Positions 30,647-38,198 of a stretch of 38,198 bases of DNA are shown here, piece after piece. Source of the DNA: Oscillospiraceae bacterium (GTDB lineage: Bacteria; Bacillota; Clostridia; Oscillospirales; Oscillospiraceae); NCBI GenBank assembly GCA_017435615.1, contig JAFSET010000050.1, positions 1-38,198 on the forward strand, given 5' to 3'. The stretch's first letter is position 1; every line of letters begins with the position of its first letter. Both the position numbers and the translations under genes were made by a program. Below the pieces are notes generated by a model. The model did no database searches. It saw only the letters and a list, made by a program, of their open reading frames with translations, and had not been told where the DNA came from.

Positions 30647-30648
30647 AA

Positions 30649-30689
30649 GTGCAAGGTTTTTTGCGACGAAACCGCAAAAAACCTTGCAC
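30649..30689. repeat. Perfect 17-bp hairpin 2
   Basis: GTGCAAGGTTTTTTGCG / CGCAAAAAACCTTGCAC with a 7-base loop. Confidence 0.85.
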
Positions 30690-30690
30690 A

Positions 30691-30722
30691 TTTCAAACGA
30701 GCATTGCGATACTCGTTTGAAA
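30691..30722. repeat. Perfect 11-bp hairpin 3
   Basis: TTTCAAACGAG / CTCGTTTGAAA with a 10-base loop. Confidence 0.85.
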
Positions 30723-30737
30723 AACCGCATTGTTTAC

Positions 30738-30838
30738 ATGTCTGAATCCTGCAAAAACGGTTAAAAAGAGCCGTTTTTGCAGGATTGCACAGCGATGCTG
30801 TGCGAATAAGCCGCATTAGCGACTTATTCAGCAGACAT
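30738..30838. repeat. Cloverleaf-like inverted-repeat structure
   Basis: An outer 7-bp stem ATGTCTG / CAGACAT (30738-30744, 30832-30838) encloses three perfect hairpins. These are a 16-bp stem (30745-30760 with 30771-30786), a 7-bp GCACAGC/GCTGTGC (30787-30803) and a 7-bp GAATAAG/CTTATTC (30804-30829). It is not tRNA-like in arm sizes and has no CCA or T-loop signature. Confidence 0.75.
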
Positions 30839-30849
30839 TAAAATAAAAA

Positions 30850-30885
30850 ACACTGCTCTCCGGGGTTGATAAGTGAGAGCAGTGT
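30850..30885 (-). terminator. Terminator of the sulfur-metabolism operon
   Basis: 11-bp stem ACACTGCTCTC / GAGAGCAGTGT. On the minus strand it is followed by TTTTTATTTT. It could also stop rightward transcription. Confidence 0.8.
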
Positions 30886-30902
30886 TATTTTCTATAAACC
30901 GT

Positions 30903-30928
30903 CAGGGGACGTTTCGCAACGTCCCCTG
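30903..30928. repeat. Perfect 11-bp hairpin next to the DUF1846 stop
   Basis: CAGGGGACGTT / AACGTCCCCTG with loop TCGC. No T run on either side, so it is more a palindromic repeat than a terminator. Confidence 0.7.
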
Positions 30929-30936
30929 GTTGATGA

Positions 30937-32400
30937 TCAGCCTTTATATCTCGGCTCACAGGTCAGGTTAATGCCCAGACGCTTGAGCACGTTTTCGTCC
31001 ACAGCCGACAGGATCACCGAGGAGTGGACCTCACAGCCCCGCAGCTTGCCAAGCTGCTCCATAGCCAGCTCCGCCGTGGGATTGGTGGCCGCACAGATGG
31101 ACAGTGCCAGCAGCACCTCATTGGTATGCAGCCGGGGATTTCGGTTGCCCAAATGGTCCACCTTCAAATGCTGAATGGGATCAATGACCGTAGGCGAGAT
31201 CAAATGAATTCGCTTGCCCACACCGGCCAGTGCCTTCAGGGCATTGAGCATCAAGGCCGCCGATGCCCCCAGCAAAGGGGTGGTCTTGCCGGTGATCATG
31301 GTTCCGTCCGGCAGTTCCATAGCGGCAGCAGGCTTTCCGGTCTCCTCTGCACGCTGCAGCGCAGGTGCTACCACCTTCCGGTCCGCGGTCGTTACGCCGG
31401 CTTTCTTCATCAAAATCTCCAGCTTCAAGATCTGCGACTCCGAGGCCTTGCCCTGCTTTTGCTCGCAAAGAGCCGTATAGTACCGGCGGATGATCTCCTG
31501 CCGGGATGCCTCCCGGACAACTTCATCGTCCACGATGCACTCACCGGCCATATTGACTCCCATATCCGTGGGAGATTTATAGGGGCACGCCCCTAAAAGC
31601 TGTTCAAAAATAGTCTGCAGCACCGGAAACGCTTCCACATCCCGGTTGTAGTTGACGGTGGTCTGACCGTAGGCCTCCAAATGGAAGGGGTCGATCATAT
31701 TCACATCGTCCAGGTCCGCGGTGGCAGCCTCATAGGCCAAATTTACCGGGTGATTTAAGGGCAAATTCCAGATGGGGAAGGTCTCAAACTTGGCATAGCC
31801 GGACTTTAACCCCTGATGATGGTCGTGGTAAAGCTGGCTCAAGCAGGTAGCCAGCTTGCCGCTGCCCGGTCCCGGTCCGGTAACCACCACAAGCTGACGG
31901 GTGGTTTTGATATAATCGTTTTTTCCCAATCCGTCCTCGCTGACGATATGGGCCACATTGTAGGGATAGCCGTCGATCTCGTAGTGATGGTAGACCTGCA
32001 GTCCCAAGCCCTCCAGGCGGGACTGAAAGGCCTTCGCCAGGGGATGATCGTTGTACCGGGTCAGCACCACAGAGCTGACATACAGCCCCAGGCCCCGAAA
32101 AATGTCGATCAGCCGGATCACATCCCGGTCGTAGGTGATGCCCAGATCTCCCCGGACCTTGTTCTTTTCGATATCGTCTGTATTGATGGCAATGACCACC
32201 TCGACCTGATCCTTGAGCTGCAACAGCATTTGCAGCTTACTGTCCGGCTGAAAGCCGGGCAACGTGCGGGCGGCATGATAGTCATCATACAGCTTGCCGC
32301 CAAATTCCAGGTACAGCTTGCCGCCAAAGGCGTGGATCCGTTCCTGAATACGGGCGGACTGGGTTTTGATATATTGCTCGTTATTGTAACCGCATTTCAT
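30937..32400 (-). CDS. DUF1846 family protein
   Basis: A 487-residue protein matching the DUF1846 family over its full length, with [14 protein letters not shown] at the start and a P-loop-like [20 protein letters not shown] (about 175-194). It also has conserved stretches such as [16 protein letters not shown] and [10 protein letters not shown]. The biochemical role of the family is not established; the glycine-rich loop suggests nucleotide or phosphate binding. ATG 32398-32400 follows the lyase gene by 21 bases on the same strand, so it is the third gene of the operon. Confidence 0.9.
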   Translation of the reverse strand: MKCGYNNEQYIKTQSARIQERIHAFGGKLYLEFGGKLYDDYHAARTLPGFQPDSKLQMLLQLKDQVEVVIAINTDDIEKNKVRGDLGITYDRDVIRLIDIFRGLGLYVSSVVLTRYNDHPLAKAFQSRLEGLGLQVYHHYEIDGYPYNVAHIVSEDGLGKNDYIKTTRQLVVVTGPGPGSGKLATCLSQLYHDHHQGLKSGYAKFETFPIWNLPLNHPVNLAYEAATADLDDVNMIDPFHLEAYGQTTVNYNRDVEAFPVLQTIFEQLLGACPYKSPTDMGVNMAGECIVDDEVVREASRQEIIRRYYTALCEQKQGKASESQILKLEILMKKAGVTTADRKVVAPALQRAEETGKPAAAMELPDGTMITGKTTPLLGASAALMLNALKALAGVGKRIHLISPTVIDPIQHLKVDHLGNRNPRLHTNEVLLALSICAATNPTAELAMEQLGKLRGCEVHSSVILSAVDENVLKRLGINLTCEPRYKG

Positions 32401-32421
32401 CCGTGCGTGCCTCTTTCCAGC

Positions 32422-33600
32422 TTACTGATGGTCTTTTACCGCTTTTTCCAGTCTGTCCATGGCCTCTGCCACCACACTGCGGGGGCAGGCCAAGGCCAAA
32501 CGGATAAACTGGCCGGTCTTTTCGCCGAATTTGGTACCCATATCCGGCCAAATGTGGGCTTTGTCCAGCAGCAGCTCCTCCAAACCTTCAGGCGTCAGGC
32601 CCAAGCCGGTGCAATCCAGCCACAAAAGATAAGTTCCCTGAGGCTCCACAATATGGATCTGGGGCAGCTTTTCCTCCACAAACCGGCGGATATAGCACAC
32701 ATTCTCCCAAATATATGCCTTACAAGCCTCCAGCCAGTCCTCGCCCTGCTCATAGGCAGCGGTACAGGCCTGCATGCCGTAGTAGTTACAGTTGTTGTAG
32801 CCCACACGGCCCAGCTCTGTGCGGAAAGCGGTGCGCAGCTCTTCTCCGGGAATGATGATGTTGGAGATCTGCAGACCGGCAATATTAAAGCTCTTGCTGG
32901 GAGAGGTGCAGACGATCAGCCGGTCCGTCAGATCCGGACAGGCACAGGCAAAGGGGGTATGGTGATAGCCGGGAGAGAAGAAGTCGCAGTAGATCTCATC
33001 GGACATTACCGTAACATTGTACTTCTTGCAGATCCGGCCCACCTGCTGCAGCTCCTCTGCCGTCCAAACACGGCACACCGGGTTGTGGGGACTGCACAGA
33101 ATGATCAGCTTGATATGCTGGCTGCGGATCTTTTCCTCCATGTCCTCAAAATCCATGGAATACTGGCCGTTTTCATATTTCAGGGGGTTTTCCACCACCC
33201 GGCGGCCGTTACGCTCCACAGCGTTGAAGAAATGGTGATACACCGGGCTTTGGATCAGCACGCCGTCACCGGGCTCGGTGACCACCCGGACAGCCGCGGA
33301 CAGTGCGGTGACCACACCGGGGGTCTGCGCCAGCCAGCTTCTGTCCACCTTCCAGCCGTAGCGGCGGAAGAACCAGTTTTCAATGGAGCTGTAGAACCGA
33401 TCACCCATCAGGCTGTAGCCAAAGATGCCCCGGTCTACAACCTCCCGCATAGCATCCTTGATGCAATCCGGGACAGAAAAGTCCATATCCGCCACCCAAA
33501 GAGGGATCATATCCGAGGGATAGCCCCGCTGGGTAATGGTGTCGTATTTTTCACAATCCGATTTCCATCGGTCGATCACAGTATCAAAATCGTAATTCAT
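32422..33600 (-). CDS. MalY/PatB-type PLP-dependent C-S lyase
   Basis: A 392-residue fold-type I PLP enzyme. Lys236 in SPSKSFN is the Schiff-base lysine; Asp201 in SDEIY and Asn173 in PHNP contact the cofactor. WVADMDF near the N-terminus is typical of the MalY/PatB group. These enzymes cleave cystathionine or cysteine-like substrates to a thiol, pyruvate and ammonia; maltose-regulon repression as in E. coli MalY is unlikely here. The start is ATG 33598-33600, six bases after GGAGG; an earlier in-frame ATG lies inside the upstream gene. It starts one base after the upstream stop. Confidence 0.9.
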   Translation of the reverse strand: MNYDFDTVIDRWKSDCEKYDTITQRGYPSDMIPLWVADMDFSVPDCIKDAMREVVDRGIFGYSLMGDRFYSSIENWFFRRYGWKVDRSWLAQTPGVVTALSAAVRVVTEPGDGVLIQSPVYHHFFNAVERNGRRVVENPLKYENGQYSMDFEDMEEKIRSQHIKLIILCSPHNPVCRVWTAEELQQVGRICKKYNVTVMSDEIYCDFFSPGYHHTPFACACPDLTDRLIVCTSPSKSFNIAGLQISNIIIPGEELRTAFRTELGRVGYNNCNYYGMQACTAAYEQGEDWLEACKAYIWENVCYIRRFVEEKLPQIHIVEPQGTYLLWLDCTGLGLTPEGLEELLLDKAHIWPDMGTKFGEKTGQFIRLALACPRSVVAEAMDRLEKAVKDHQ

Positions 33601-33601
33601 C

Positions 33602-34873
33602 TTAGTCCTCCAATGCCTGTGCCACATCTGCGATCAAGTCCGCAGGATCCTCGATGCCTACAGAAAGCCGGATCAGGTCCGGGCCTACGCCGGCCGCGAT
33701 CAGCTCCTCGTCATTCATTTGCCGGTGGGTAGCGGAAGCCGGGTGGAGCACGCAGGTCTTTGCGTCTGCCACATGGGTGGCAATGGAGCAAAGCTGCAGC
33801 TTCGCCATAAACCGCTCCGCTGCGGCACGGCCGCCCTCCACGCCGAAGGATACCACACCGCAGCAGCCCTTGGGTAGATACTTCTGTCCCAGGTCATAGT
33901 ACTTGTCCCCTTCCAGGCCGGCGTACCGGACCCAGGCTACCTTGGGGTGGTTTTTCAGGAACTGCGCCACCTGCAATGCGTTTTGGCAGTGCTTTTCCAT
34001 CCGCAGGGGCAAGGTCTCCATGCCCATGCCCAGCAGCCAGGAGTTCATAGGTGCCGGGGTAGAGCCAAAGTCACGCATTAGCTGGGCTGTGGCCTTGGTG
34101 ATAAAGGCACCGCCCAGGCCGAATTTCTTGGTGTAGGTTACGCCGTGATAGCTGTCATCCGGCGTGGTCAGGCCGGGGAATTTGTCCGCGTGGGCATCCC
34201 AGTCAAACTTGCCGGAGTCCACGATGGCACCGCCCACTGCCGCCGCATGGCCGTCCAGATACTTGGTGGTGGAATGGGTGACAATGTCCGCACCCCATTC
34301 AAAGGGACGGCACAGGTAAGGCGTGGCAAAGGTATTATCCACGATCAGCGGTACGCCGTTGGCGTGAGCAGCCTTGGCAAATTTCTCAATATCCAGCACC
34401 GTCAGGGCAGGATTGGCAATGGTCTCGCCAAACAAAGCCTTGGTGTTGGGCCGGAAGGCAGCCATCAGCTCCTGCTCGGTGCAGTCCGGGTCCACAAAGG
34501 TAAACTCAATGCCCATCCGCTTCATGGTCACCGCAAACAGGTTGTAGGTGCCGCCGTAAATGGAGGTGGAGGACACAATGTGATCGCCACTGGACGCAAT
34601 ATTGAAGATCGCAAAGAAGTTAGCCGCCTGTCCGGAGGACAGCAGCATGGCAGCCGTGCCGCCCTCCAGGGCGCACAGCCGGGCAGCCACCGCATCCGAG
34701 GTGGGATTTTGCAGCCGGGTATAGAAATAGCCGGAAGCCTCCAGGTCAAAGAGCTTTCCCATATCCTCGCTGGTTTCATAGCGGAAGGTGGTAGACTGAA
34801 TGATCGGAATGTTCCGGGGCTCACCGCCGGCAGGCTTGTAGCCCGCGTGCAGACAATTGGTATCAAAGTTCAT
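33602..34873 (-). CDS. metY: O-acetylhomoserine sulfhydrylase-type enzyme
   Basis: A 423-residue Cys/Met-metabolism PLP enzyme. Lys204 in THSTTKYLDGH binds PLP; SSGQAANFFA and DNTFATPYLCRP are family motifs. Length and the FDTNCLHAGY start match O-acetylhomoserine (thiol)-lyases, which make homocysteine from O-acetylhomoserine and sulfide. A closely related gamma- or beta-lyase activity cannot be excluded. ATG 34871-34873 has AAGGGAAG upstream. It is the first gene of the leftward operon, with promoter at 34908-34936 and a short leader that leaves no room for a SAM riboswitch. Confidence 0.9.
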   Translation of the reverse strand: MNFDTNCLHAGYKPAGGEPRNIPIIQSTTFRYETSEDMGKLFDLEASGYFYTRLQNPTSDAVAARLCALEGGTAAMLLSSGQAANFFAIFNIASSGDHIVSSTSIYGGTYNLFAVTMKRMGIEFTFVDPDCTEQELMAAFRPNTKALFGETIANPALTVLDIEKFAKAAHANGVPLIVDNTFATPYLCRPFEWGADIVTHSTTKYLDGHAAAVGGAIVDSGKFDWDAHADKFPGLTTPDDSYHGVTYTKKFGLGGAFITKATAQLMRDFGSTPAPMNSWLLGMGMETLPLRMEKHCQNALQVAQFLKNHPKVAWVRYAGLEGDKYYDLGQKYLPKGCCGVVSFGVEGGRAAAERFMAKLQLCSIATHVADAKTCVLHPASATHRQMNDEELIAAGVGPDLIRLSVGIEDPADLIADVAQALED

Positions 34874-34907
34874 AGCAATACTTCCCTTTATATAAAATCT
34901 ACCTTGT

Positions 34908-34936
34908 ATTATACACCCTCCGTCAAAGCCTGTCAA
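34908..34936 (-). promoter_or_regulatory. Promoter of the sulfur-metabolism operon
   Basis: On the minus strand: -35 TTGACA (34931-34936), 17-base spacer, -10 TATAAT (34908-34913). Confidence 0.85.
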
Positions 34937-34958
34937 TTGCCATTGCGTTCCATAAAAA

Positions 34959-35032
34959 TAAATTCCAGTTTATCGAGCTGTTACTGGCATTAAATTGCCG
35001 CCCTACGGGCGGCGCAATGCTACGCATTGCAG
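34959..35032. repeat. Inverted copy of the repeat at 14138-14212
   Basis: It carries the reverse complement of the 14 kb repeat, including a GCCGCC/GGCGGC hairpin. Confidence 0.75.
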
Positions 35033-35036
35033 GAGA

Positions 35037-35081
35037 ACGGATTGCCACACCAGTGACATCGGTCACTGGTTCGCAATGACA
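35037..35081. mobile_element. MITE right-end fragment
   Basis: It ends TTCGCAATGACA and contains GGATTGCCAC, the right-hand terminal repeat seen in the 13.6-14.1 kb elements. A full left partner is not adjacent. Confidence 0.7.
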
Positions 35082-35173
35082 CCGCTTTAGGTTTTTGTTT
35101 TGCTGCAAAAGGAGGAAAAATGTTACGCATCAGCGTTTTTCCTGTTTAACGAAACGATAGAAACCTACCGACT
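35082..35173. repeat. Spacer repeat, second locus
   Basis: Nearly identical to 13825-13915 and again between a MITE right end and a left end. Confidence 0.75.
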
Positions 35174-35216
35174 TGTCATTGCGAGCCAGTGCGCACACTG
35201 GCGTGGCAATCCGTTT
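35174..35216. mobile_element. MITE left-end fragment
   Basis: It begins TGTCATTGCGAGCCAGTG and continues to GTGGCAATCCGTTT. A piece of unrelated palindrome (GGCATTTGAAAAATGCC) follows at 35221-35237. From there to 35349 I see only a short repeat (about 35259-35277). Confidence 0.7.
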
Positions 35217-35349
35217 CCCCGGCATTTGAAAAATGCCATTGCCCGTTAGGGCAATCGGCTCGATAAACTGAAATTTGAATATCATTTGGCGATATTTTTG
35301 GTGGATAACACAATTGTTTTTTGTTAACCGATAAAAAAGGATTTTTTTA

Positions 35350-35378
35350 TTGTACTTTTTAAAATCCTATGTTACAAT
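35350..35378 (+). promoter_or_regulatory. Promoter of the aldolase-fold gene
   Basis: -35 TTGTAC (35350-35355), 17-base spacer, -10 TACAAT (35373-35378). Confidence 0.75.
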
Positions 35379-35433
35379 GATGAAAAGAAGAATACCACCT
35401 ATCCTATCTATTTTGAAAACTGGAGGACTTTTT

Positions 35434-36726
35434 ATGAACATTCAGTACATCCACCCTGCTGACCAATTGGTCATGTTTATGCAGCGCATTTACGACAAGG
35501 GTATGACCACCACCTCCGGCGGCAACCTGTCCATTTTGGACGACGACGGCAACATCTGGATCACCCCTGCCAGCGTTGACAAGGGCACCCTGACCCGTCA
35601 GGACATCATCTGCGTCAAGCCCGACGGCACCACCATCGGCCCTCACCGTCCTTCCTCCGAATTCCCCTTCCACGCCGCTGTTTATAAAATGCGGCCGGAC
35701 CTGAAGGCAGTGCTCCACGCCCATCCCCCGGCACTGGTGGCCTTTTCCATTGTCCGGCAGCTTCCTGACCTGGACCTGATCCCTTCTGTGCGGAAGGTCT
35801 GCCAGAGCATTGAGATCGCCCCTTACGATGTACCCGGCAGTGATGCCCTGGGTGAAAAGATCGGTGCCTGCTTCGCTGACGGCGGCGACATCGTTATGCT
35901 GGAAAATCACGGCATCTGCATTGGCGCGCCGGATATGTTCACCGCCTTCCAGCGGTTTGAAACCCTGGACTACTCCGCCAACCTGGAAATCCTGGCCAAG
36001 CGAATCGGCAAGATCAACAAACTGCCGGAAAACGCCTACCGGATCACCGAAACCACCACCCATCTGAAAATGGATGACTTCATCCCCCACTCTCACTCCT
36101 CTGAGGAGCTGGCTGCACGCCGGGATATGATTACCTTTATTCGCCGGTCCTACAAGCAGGGCCTGTTCACCGCCACCCACGGCACCTATTCCGTCCGTCT
36201 GTCCGACGGCAGCTTCCTGATCACCCCCTTCGGTCAGGACCGGGCTTATCTGGAAGAGGATGATCTCGTCCGTGTCAAGGCCGGTATGAAGGAGCAGGGC
36301 AAGACCCCCTCCCGGGCTGTGGGTCTGCATCAGAAGATCTACGAAAACTCTCCGGACATCCACGCAATTTTGCTGGCACATCCGGTCCACGCTATGGCAT
36401 TTGCCATCACCGACGCAGTCTTTGATCCCCGGACCATTCCGGAAAGCTATATTTTGCTGCGTGATGTCAAGCGTCTGCCCTACGGCGAAATTTACACCAA
36501 CCAGGACAAGACCGCAAAGGAATTCAGCCTGGTCAATCCTGCGGTGATGGTGAACAACGAATGTGTCATCGTTACCGGCAACAGCCTGCTGCAGGCCTTC
36601 GACCGGCTGGAGGTTATGGAGTCCACCGCCCACTCCATTATCAACTCCGGTGCCATCGGCAAGATCGTCCACATCTCCAAGGAAGAGGTAGACGACCTGA
36701 AGGTAGCCTTCAACCTGAAGGACTGA
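35434..36726 (+). CDS. Tandem class II aldolase/adducin-domain protein
   Basis: A 430-residue protein made of two class II aldolase folds. The first (about 5-200) keeps the metal and acid residues: Glu76 in SSEFPFH, His95 and His97 in LHAHPP, and His159 in ENHG, as in fuculose- or ribulose-phosphate aldolases and epimerases. The second (about 225-425) aligns in fold (SRAVGLHQ, LLAHPVH, VNNECVI) but lacks the Glu, one His of the HxH pair and the third His, so it is probably non-catalytic. The substrate is unknown. The start is ATG 35434 with GGAGGA upstream; an earlier in-frame start at 35350 coincides with the -35 box. It stands alone, with MITE sequences on both sides. Confidence 0.85.
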   Translation: MNIQYIHPADQLVMFMQRIYDKGMTTTSGGNLSILDDDGNIWITPASVDKGTLTRQDIICVKPDGTTIGPHRPSSEFPFHAAVYKMRPDLKAVLHAHPPALVAFSIVRQLPDLDLIPSVRKVCQSIEIAPYDVPGSDALGEKIGACFADGGDIVMLENHGICIGAPDMFTAFQRFETLDYSANLEILAKRIGKINKLPENAYRITETTTHLKMDDFIPHSHSSEELAARRDMITFIRRSYKQGLFTATHGTYSVRLSDGSFLITPFGQDRAYLEEDDLVRVKAGMKEQGKTPSRAVGLHQKIYENSPDIHAILLAHPVHAMAFAITDAVFDPRTIPESYILLRDVKRLPYGEIYTNQDKTAKEFSLVNPAVMVNNECVIVTGNSLLQAFDRLEVMESTAHSIINSGAIGKIVHISKEEVDDLKVAFNLKD

Positions 36727-36753
36727 TCCTGAAATCTATCCATCCTCACACAC

Positions 36754-36777
36754 GGAGCGTTGCACCTGCAACGCTCC
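36754..36777 (+). terminator. Probable terminator of the aldolase-fold gene
   Basis: 10-bp stem GGAGCGTTGC / GCAACGCTCC with loop ACCT, followed by ATTT only, so a weak T run. Confidence 0.6.
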
Positions 36778-36817
36778 ATTTCAGAGTGTCAAAAAAGTAC
36801 CTTTTTCCGAAAATGCG

Positions 36818-36950
36818 TGTCATTCCGAGGAGCGAAGCGACGTGGGAATCCGTTCTTAAAAGTATATGTTTTACCTAAAAAATAAGCAAAAACGGAATTT
36901 TGGGAGAAACGGATTGCCACGCCACTTAAGCGCACTGGCTCGCAATGACA
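36818..36950. mobile_element. MITE-like element, 133 bp
   Basis: It begins TGTCATTCCGAGGAGCGAAG and ends GGCTCGCAATGACA, with inner TIR parts GTGGGAATCCGTT / AACGGATTGCCAC. It has the same ends as the 13.6 kb elements but a different, shorter core. Confidence 0.8.
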
Positions 36951-37042
36951 GGGGTTTTTAACACCCCTGTGAAAAAGAAACGTGACTTTCCACAGACTTT
37001 TTCACATTTCAGGCTGATTTGCAAGGTTGGTAAAAAAACGGG

Positions 37043-37131
37043 AAGACATTTTATAAAATATGTGGTATACTTGTACCGTAAAAAGATCGGAAGGCAAGGA
37101 AGTTCCCCCTCACTTGCCTGCCGGTCTTCTT
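37043..37131 (+). ncRNA. Candidate small RNA with C-rich loop
   Basis: An extended -10 promoter (TGGTATACT, -10 at 37066-37071; weak -35 AAGACA at 37043-37048) is followed by a long hairpin. Its arms are AAGATCGGAAGGCAAG and CTTGCCTGCCGGTCTT (about 37085-37131, two imperfect pairs), and its loop is GAAGTTCCCCCTCA. The predicted transcript is about 60 bases. No gene is in frame. It could instead be a terminator or a gene remnant. Confidence 0.4.
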
Positions 37132-37139
37132 TATTTACT

Positions 37140-37440
37140 GCTGAAACATTTGGCTGTCACCGACCAAAAATAATCCGAAATTTGTAAAAAACTTTCAAGT
37201 TTTCTCCTTCACGCCCCTTTTCAAAACTAAGCCTGCCGTCCTCCTGCAAAAAGCGAAAATCCCTTGCGTCCCAACAGCTTTCCCCCTGTGCGCACCTCTG
37301 ATAAAATGTCCATTGAAAGCCCTCCAAAAAAGCCTCCACCTGAAACAAAGTGTCACAACAAGAAAAAGAAGAAGATAAAGATAAAGAAAAAGATATAGAT
37401 AAAGTTAAAGATATAGGTATAGTTATAGGAAAGCGAAGTT
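37140..37440. other. Intergenic region with purine-rich repeat tract
   Basis: No supported gene. Bases about 37360-37425 are a nearly pure purine run on the plus strand with six-base periodicity (variants of AAAGAT and GATAAA). It could encode Lys-Asp repeats in one frame, but an upstream in-frame TGA and the lack of a ribosome site argue against a gene. Confidence 0.5.
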
Positions 37441-37459
37441 TTCCGAAAAGCGCCAAAAA

Positions 37460-37495
37460 AAGGCCCTGCTGTGGAAAACAGCAAGGCCCTTTCCT
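37460..37495 (-). terminator. Terminator of pnp
   Basis: On the minus strand: AAGGGCCTTGCTG, a short loop, CAGCAGGGCCTT followed by a T run, just after the pnp stop. Confidence 0.85.
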
Positions 37496-37501
37496 ATACA
37501 A

Positions 37502-38198
37502 TTACTGGTTTTCTTCCAATTCCTTCAGGGCATCCTTGCGGCTGAAGTTGGCACGGCCCTTCTCGTCGAAGCCCATGAACTTCACCCAGGTCATATCGCC
37601 CAGGTTCAGCACATCCTCCACCTTTTCCACACGGCGGTTCTCCAGCTTGGAGATATGGACCATACCGTCGTGGCCGGGAGCGATCTCAACGAAAGCACCG
37701 ATGGGCAGGATGCGGACGACCTTACCGTAGTACAGCTTGCCCACCTCAGGCACGAAGCAGATATCGTCCACCATCTTCTTGGCAGCGTAAGCAGCCTCGG
37801 AGTCTACAGCGGAGATGAAGACGGAGCCGTCATCATCGATATCCACCTTGGCACCGGTGTCGGCACAGATCTTCTGAATGGTCTTACCGCCGGAGCCGAT
37901 GACCTCACGGATCTTGTCCACGGGGATCTTCAGGCTCAGCATCTTGGGTGCGTACTCGGAAACCTCAGCACGGGGCTCGGGGATGCAGGGCAGCATGACC
38001 TGGTCCAGGATCTCCAAACGGGCAACACGGCAGCGCTCCAAAGCATCTGCAATGATCTCCATGGTCAGGCCCTTGTTCTTCAGGTCCATCTGAATGGCGG
38101 TGATACCCTCGGTGGTACCTGCCACCTTGAAGTCCATCTCGCCGTGGAAGTCCTCAACGCCCTGGATATCGGTGAAGGTTCTCCACTCACCGGTCTCC
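37502..38198 (-). CDS. pnp: Polyribonucleotide nucleotidyltransferase, C-terminal part
   Basis: The frame is open through the right window edge, so the N-terminal part is missing. About 232 residues are visible. The end of the second RNase PH domain (EDFHGEMDFKVAGTTEGITAIQMD) is followed by a KH domain with the GxxG loop (REVIGSGGKTIQKI) and an S1 RNA-binding domain (GKLYYGKVVRILPIGAFVEIAPGHDGMVHIS). PNPase degrades RNA from the 3' end using phosphate. The C-terminus is short, ending soon after S1. The gene is convergent with the candidate small RNA. Confidence 0.95.
   Translation of the reverse strand, partial: ETGEWRTFTDIQGVEDFHGEMDFKVAGTTEGITAIQMDLKNKGLTMEIIADALERCRVARLEILDQVMLPCIPEPRAEVSEYAPKMLSLKIPVDKIREVIGSGGKTIQKICADTGAKVDIDDDGSVFISAVDSEAAYAAKKMVDDICFVPEVGKLYYGKVVRILPIGAFVEIAPGHDGMVHISKLENRRVEKVEDVLNLGDMTWVKFMGFDEKGRANFSRKDALKELEENQ

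Noticed and set aside
30738-30838. tRNA or tRNA-like gene in the cloverleaf region
   Set aside because: Arm lengths (16, 7, 7 bp), loop sequences and the absence of T-loop and acceptor features do not fit a tRNA.
31816-33732. 638-codon open frame on the plus strand
   Set aside because: It is antisense to the DUF1846, lyase and sulfhydrylase genes, which have clear family motifs. Its product is low-complexity and it has no ribosome site. It is an effect of GC-rich codon use.
34874-34907. SAM riboswitch before the sulfhydrylase gene
   Set aside because: The promoter lies 35 bases from the start codon, leaving no space for an aptamer.
37157-37501. 114-codon minus-strand frame beside pnp
   Set aside because: It begins inside the pnp terminator and reads through the purine tract (Ser/Leu/Ile-rich). 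No ribosome site.

Overview
The window looks like chromosomal DNA from a Gram-positive gut-type Clostridia, probably Oscillospiraceae or a relative. The evidence is a Firmicutes core operon order (cdaA-cdaR, yicC-remA-gmk-rpoZ-priA-def-fmt-rsmB-rlmN-prpC-prkC-rsgA), GC-rich core genes, strong Shine-Dalgarno sequences, and short interspersed inverted-repeat elements of a type common in that group. The taxonomic call is an inference from gene content, not from a marker tree.

Layout. (1) Bases 1-7.5 kb are an AT-richer accessory island. Its striking feature is a family of tiny genes: four intact copies, one diverged copy and one truncated copy of a roughly 47-residue, glycine-rich, very hydrophobic peptide. 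They sit at nearly every junction between unrelated cargo genes. Cargo includes a HEPN-like protein, uncharacterised proteins, a two-TM protein, a four-TM protein with an XRE regulator, a Fic enzyme, a three-TM protein and a zeta-toxin-like kinase. In the first 4.3 kb the junction is a repeated module: a near-identical leftward promoter, the rightward peptide gene, and a near-identical hairpin terminator that also ends the next leftward gene. Copies 1 and 3 differ by 19 synonymous and only 2 non-synonymous codon changes, so the peptide is translated and under purifying selection. I do not recognise the family, and this is the best candidate for an undescribed system. (2) 7.5-13.5 kb holds a small protein, an M28-type membrane peptidase, a hypothetical protein, a COG2509-type flavoprotein, a polysaccharide deacetylase and a compact mntP-vanZ-small-Cys-protein operon. 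(3) 13.5-14.3 kb is a tandem pair of 191-bp MITE-like repeats. (4) 14.4-16.3 kb encodes a secreted repeat and Ig-like protein.

(5) 16.4-30.6 kb is one long rightward block. It starts with the c-di-AMP cyclase and its regulator, followed by nucleotide, translation and replication housekeeping genes and the PASTA kinase/phosphatase pair, and ends with rsgA. coaBC, normally between rpoZ and priA, and glmM, normally after cdaR, are not at those places. (6) 30.6-30.9 kb is a dense run of perfect hairpins, including a cloverleaf-like arrangement. (7) 30.9-34.9 kb is a leftward sulfur-amino-acid operon: O-acetylhomoserine sulfhydrylase-type enzyme, MalY/PatB-type lyase, DUF1846 protein. (8) 35.4-36.7 kb encodes a tandem class II aldolase-fold protein whose second half has lost its metal ligands. 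(9) The right edge has a MITE, a possible small RNA, a purine-rich tract and the 3' part of pnp on the minus strand.

No rRNA, tRNA, CRISPR array, transposase, integrase or phage structural gene was found.
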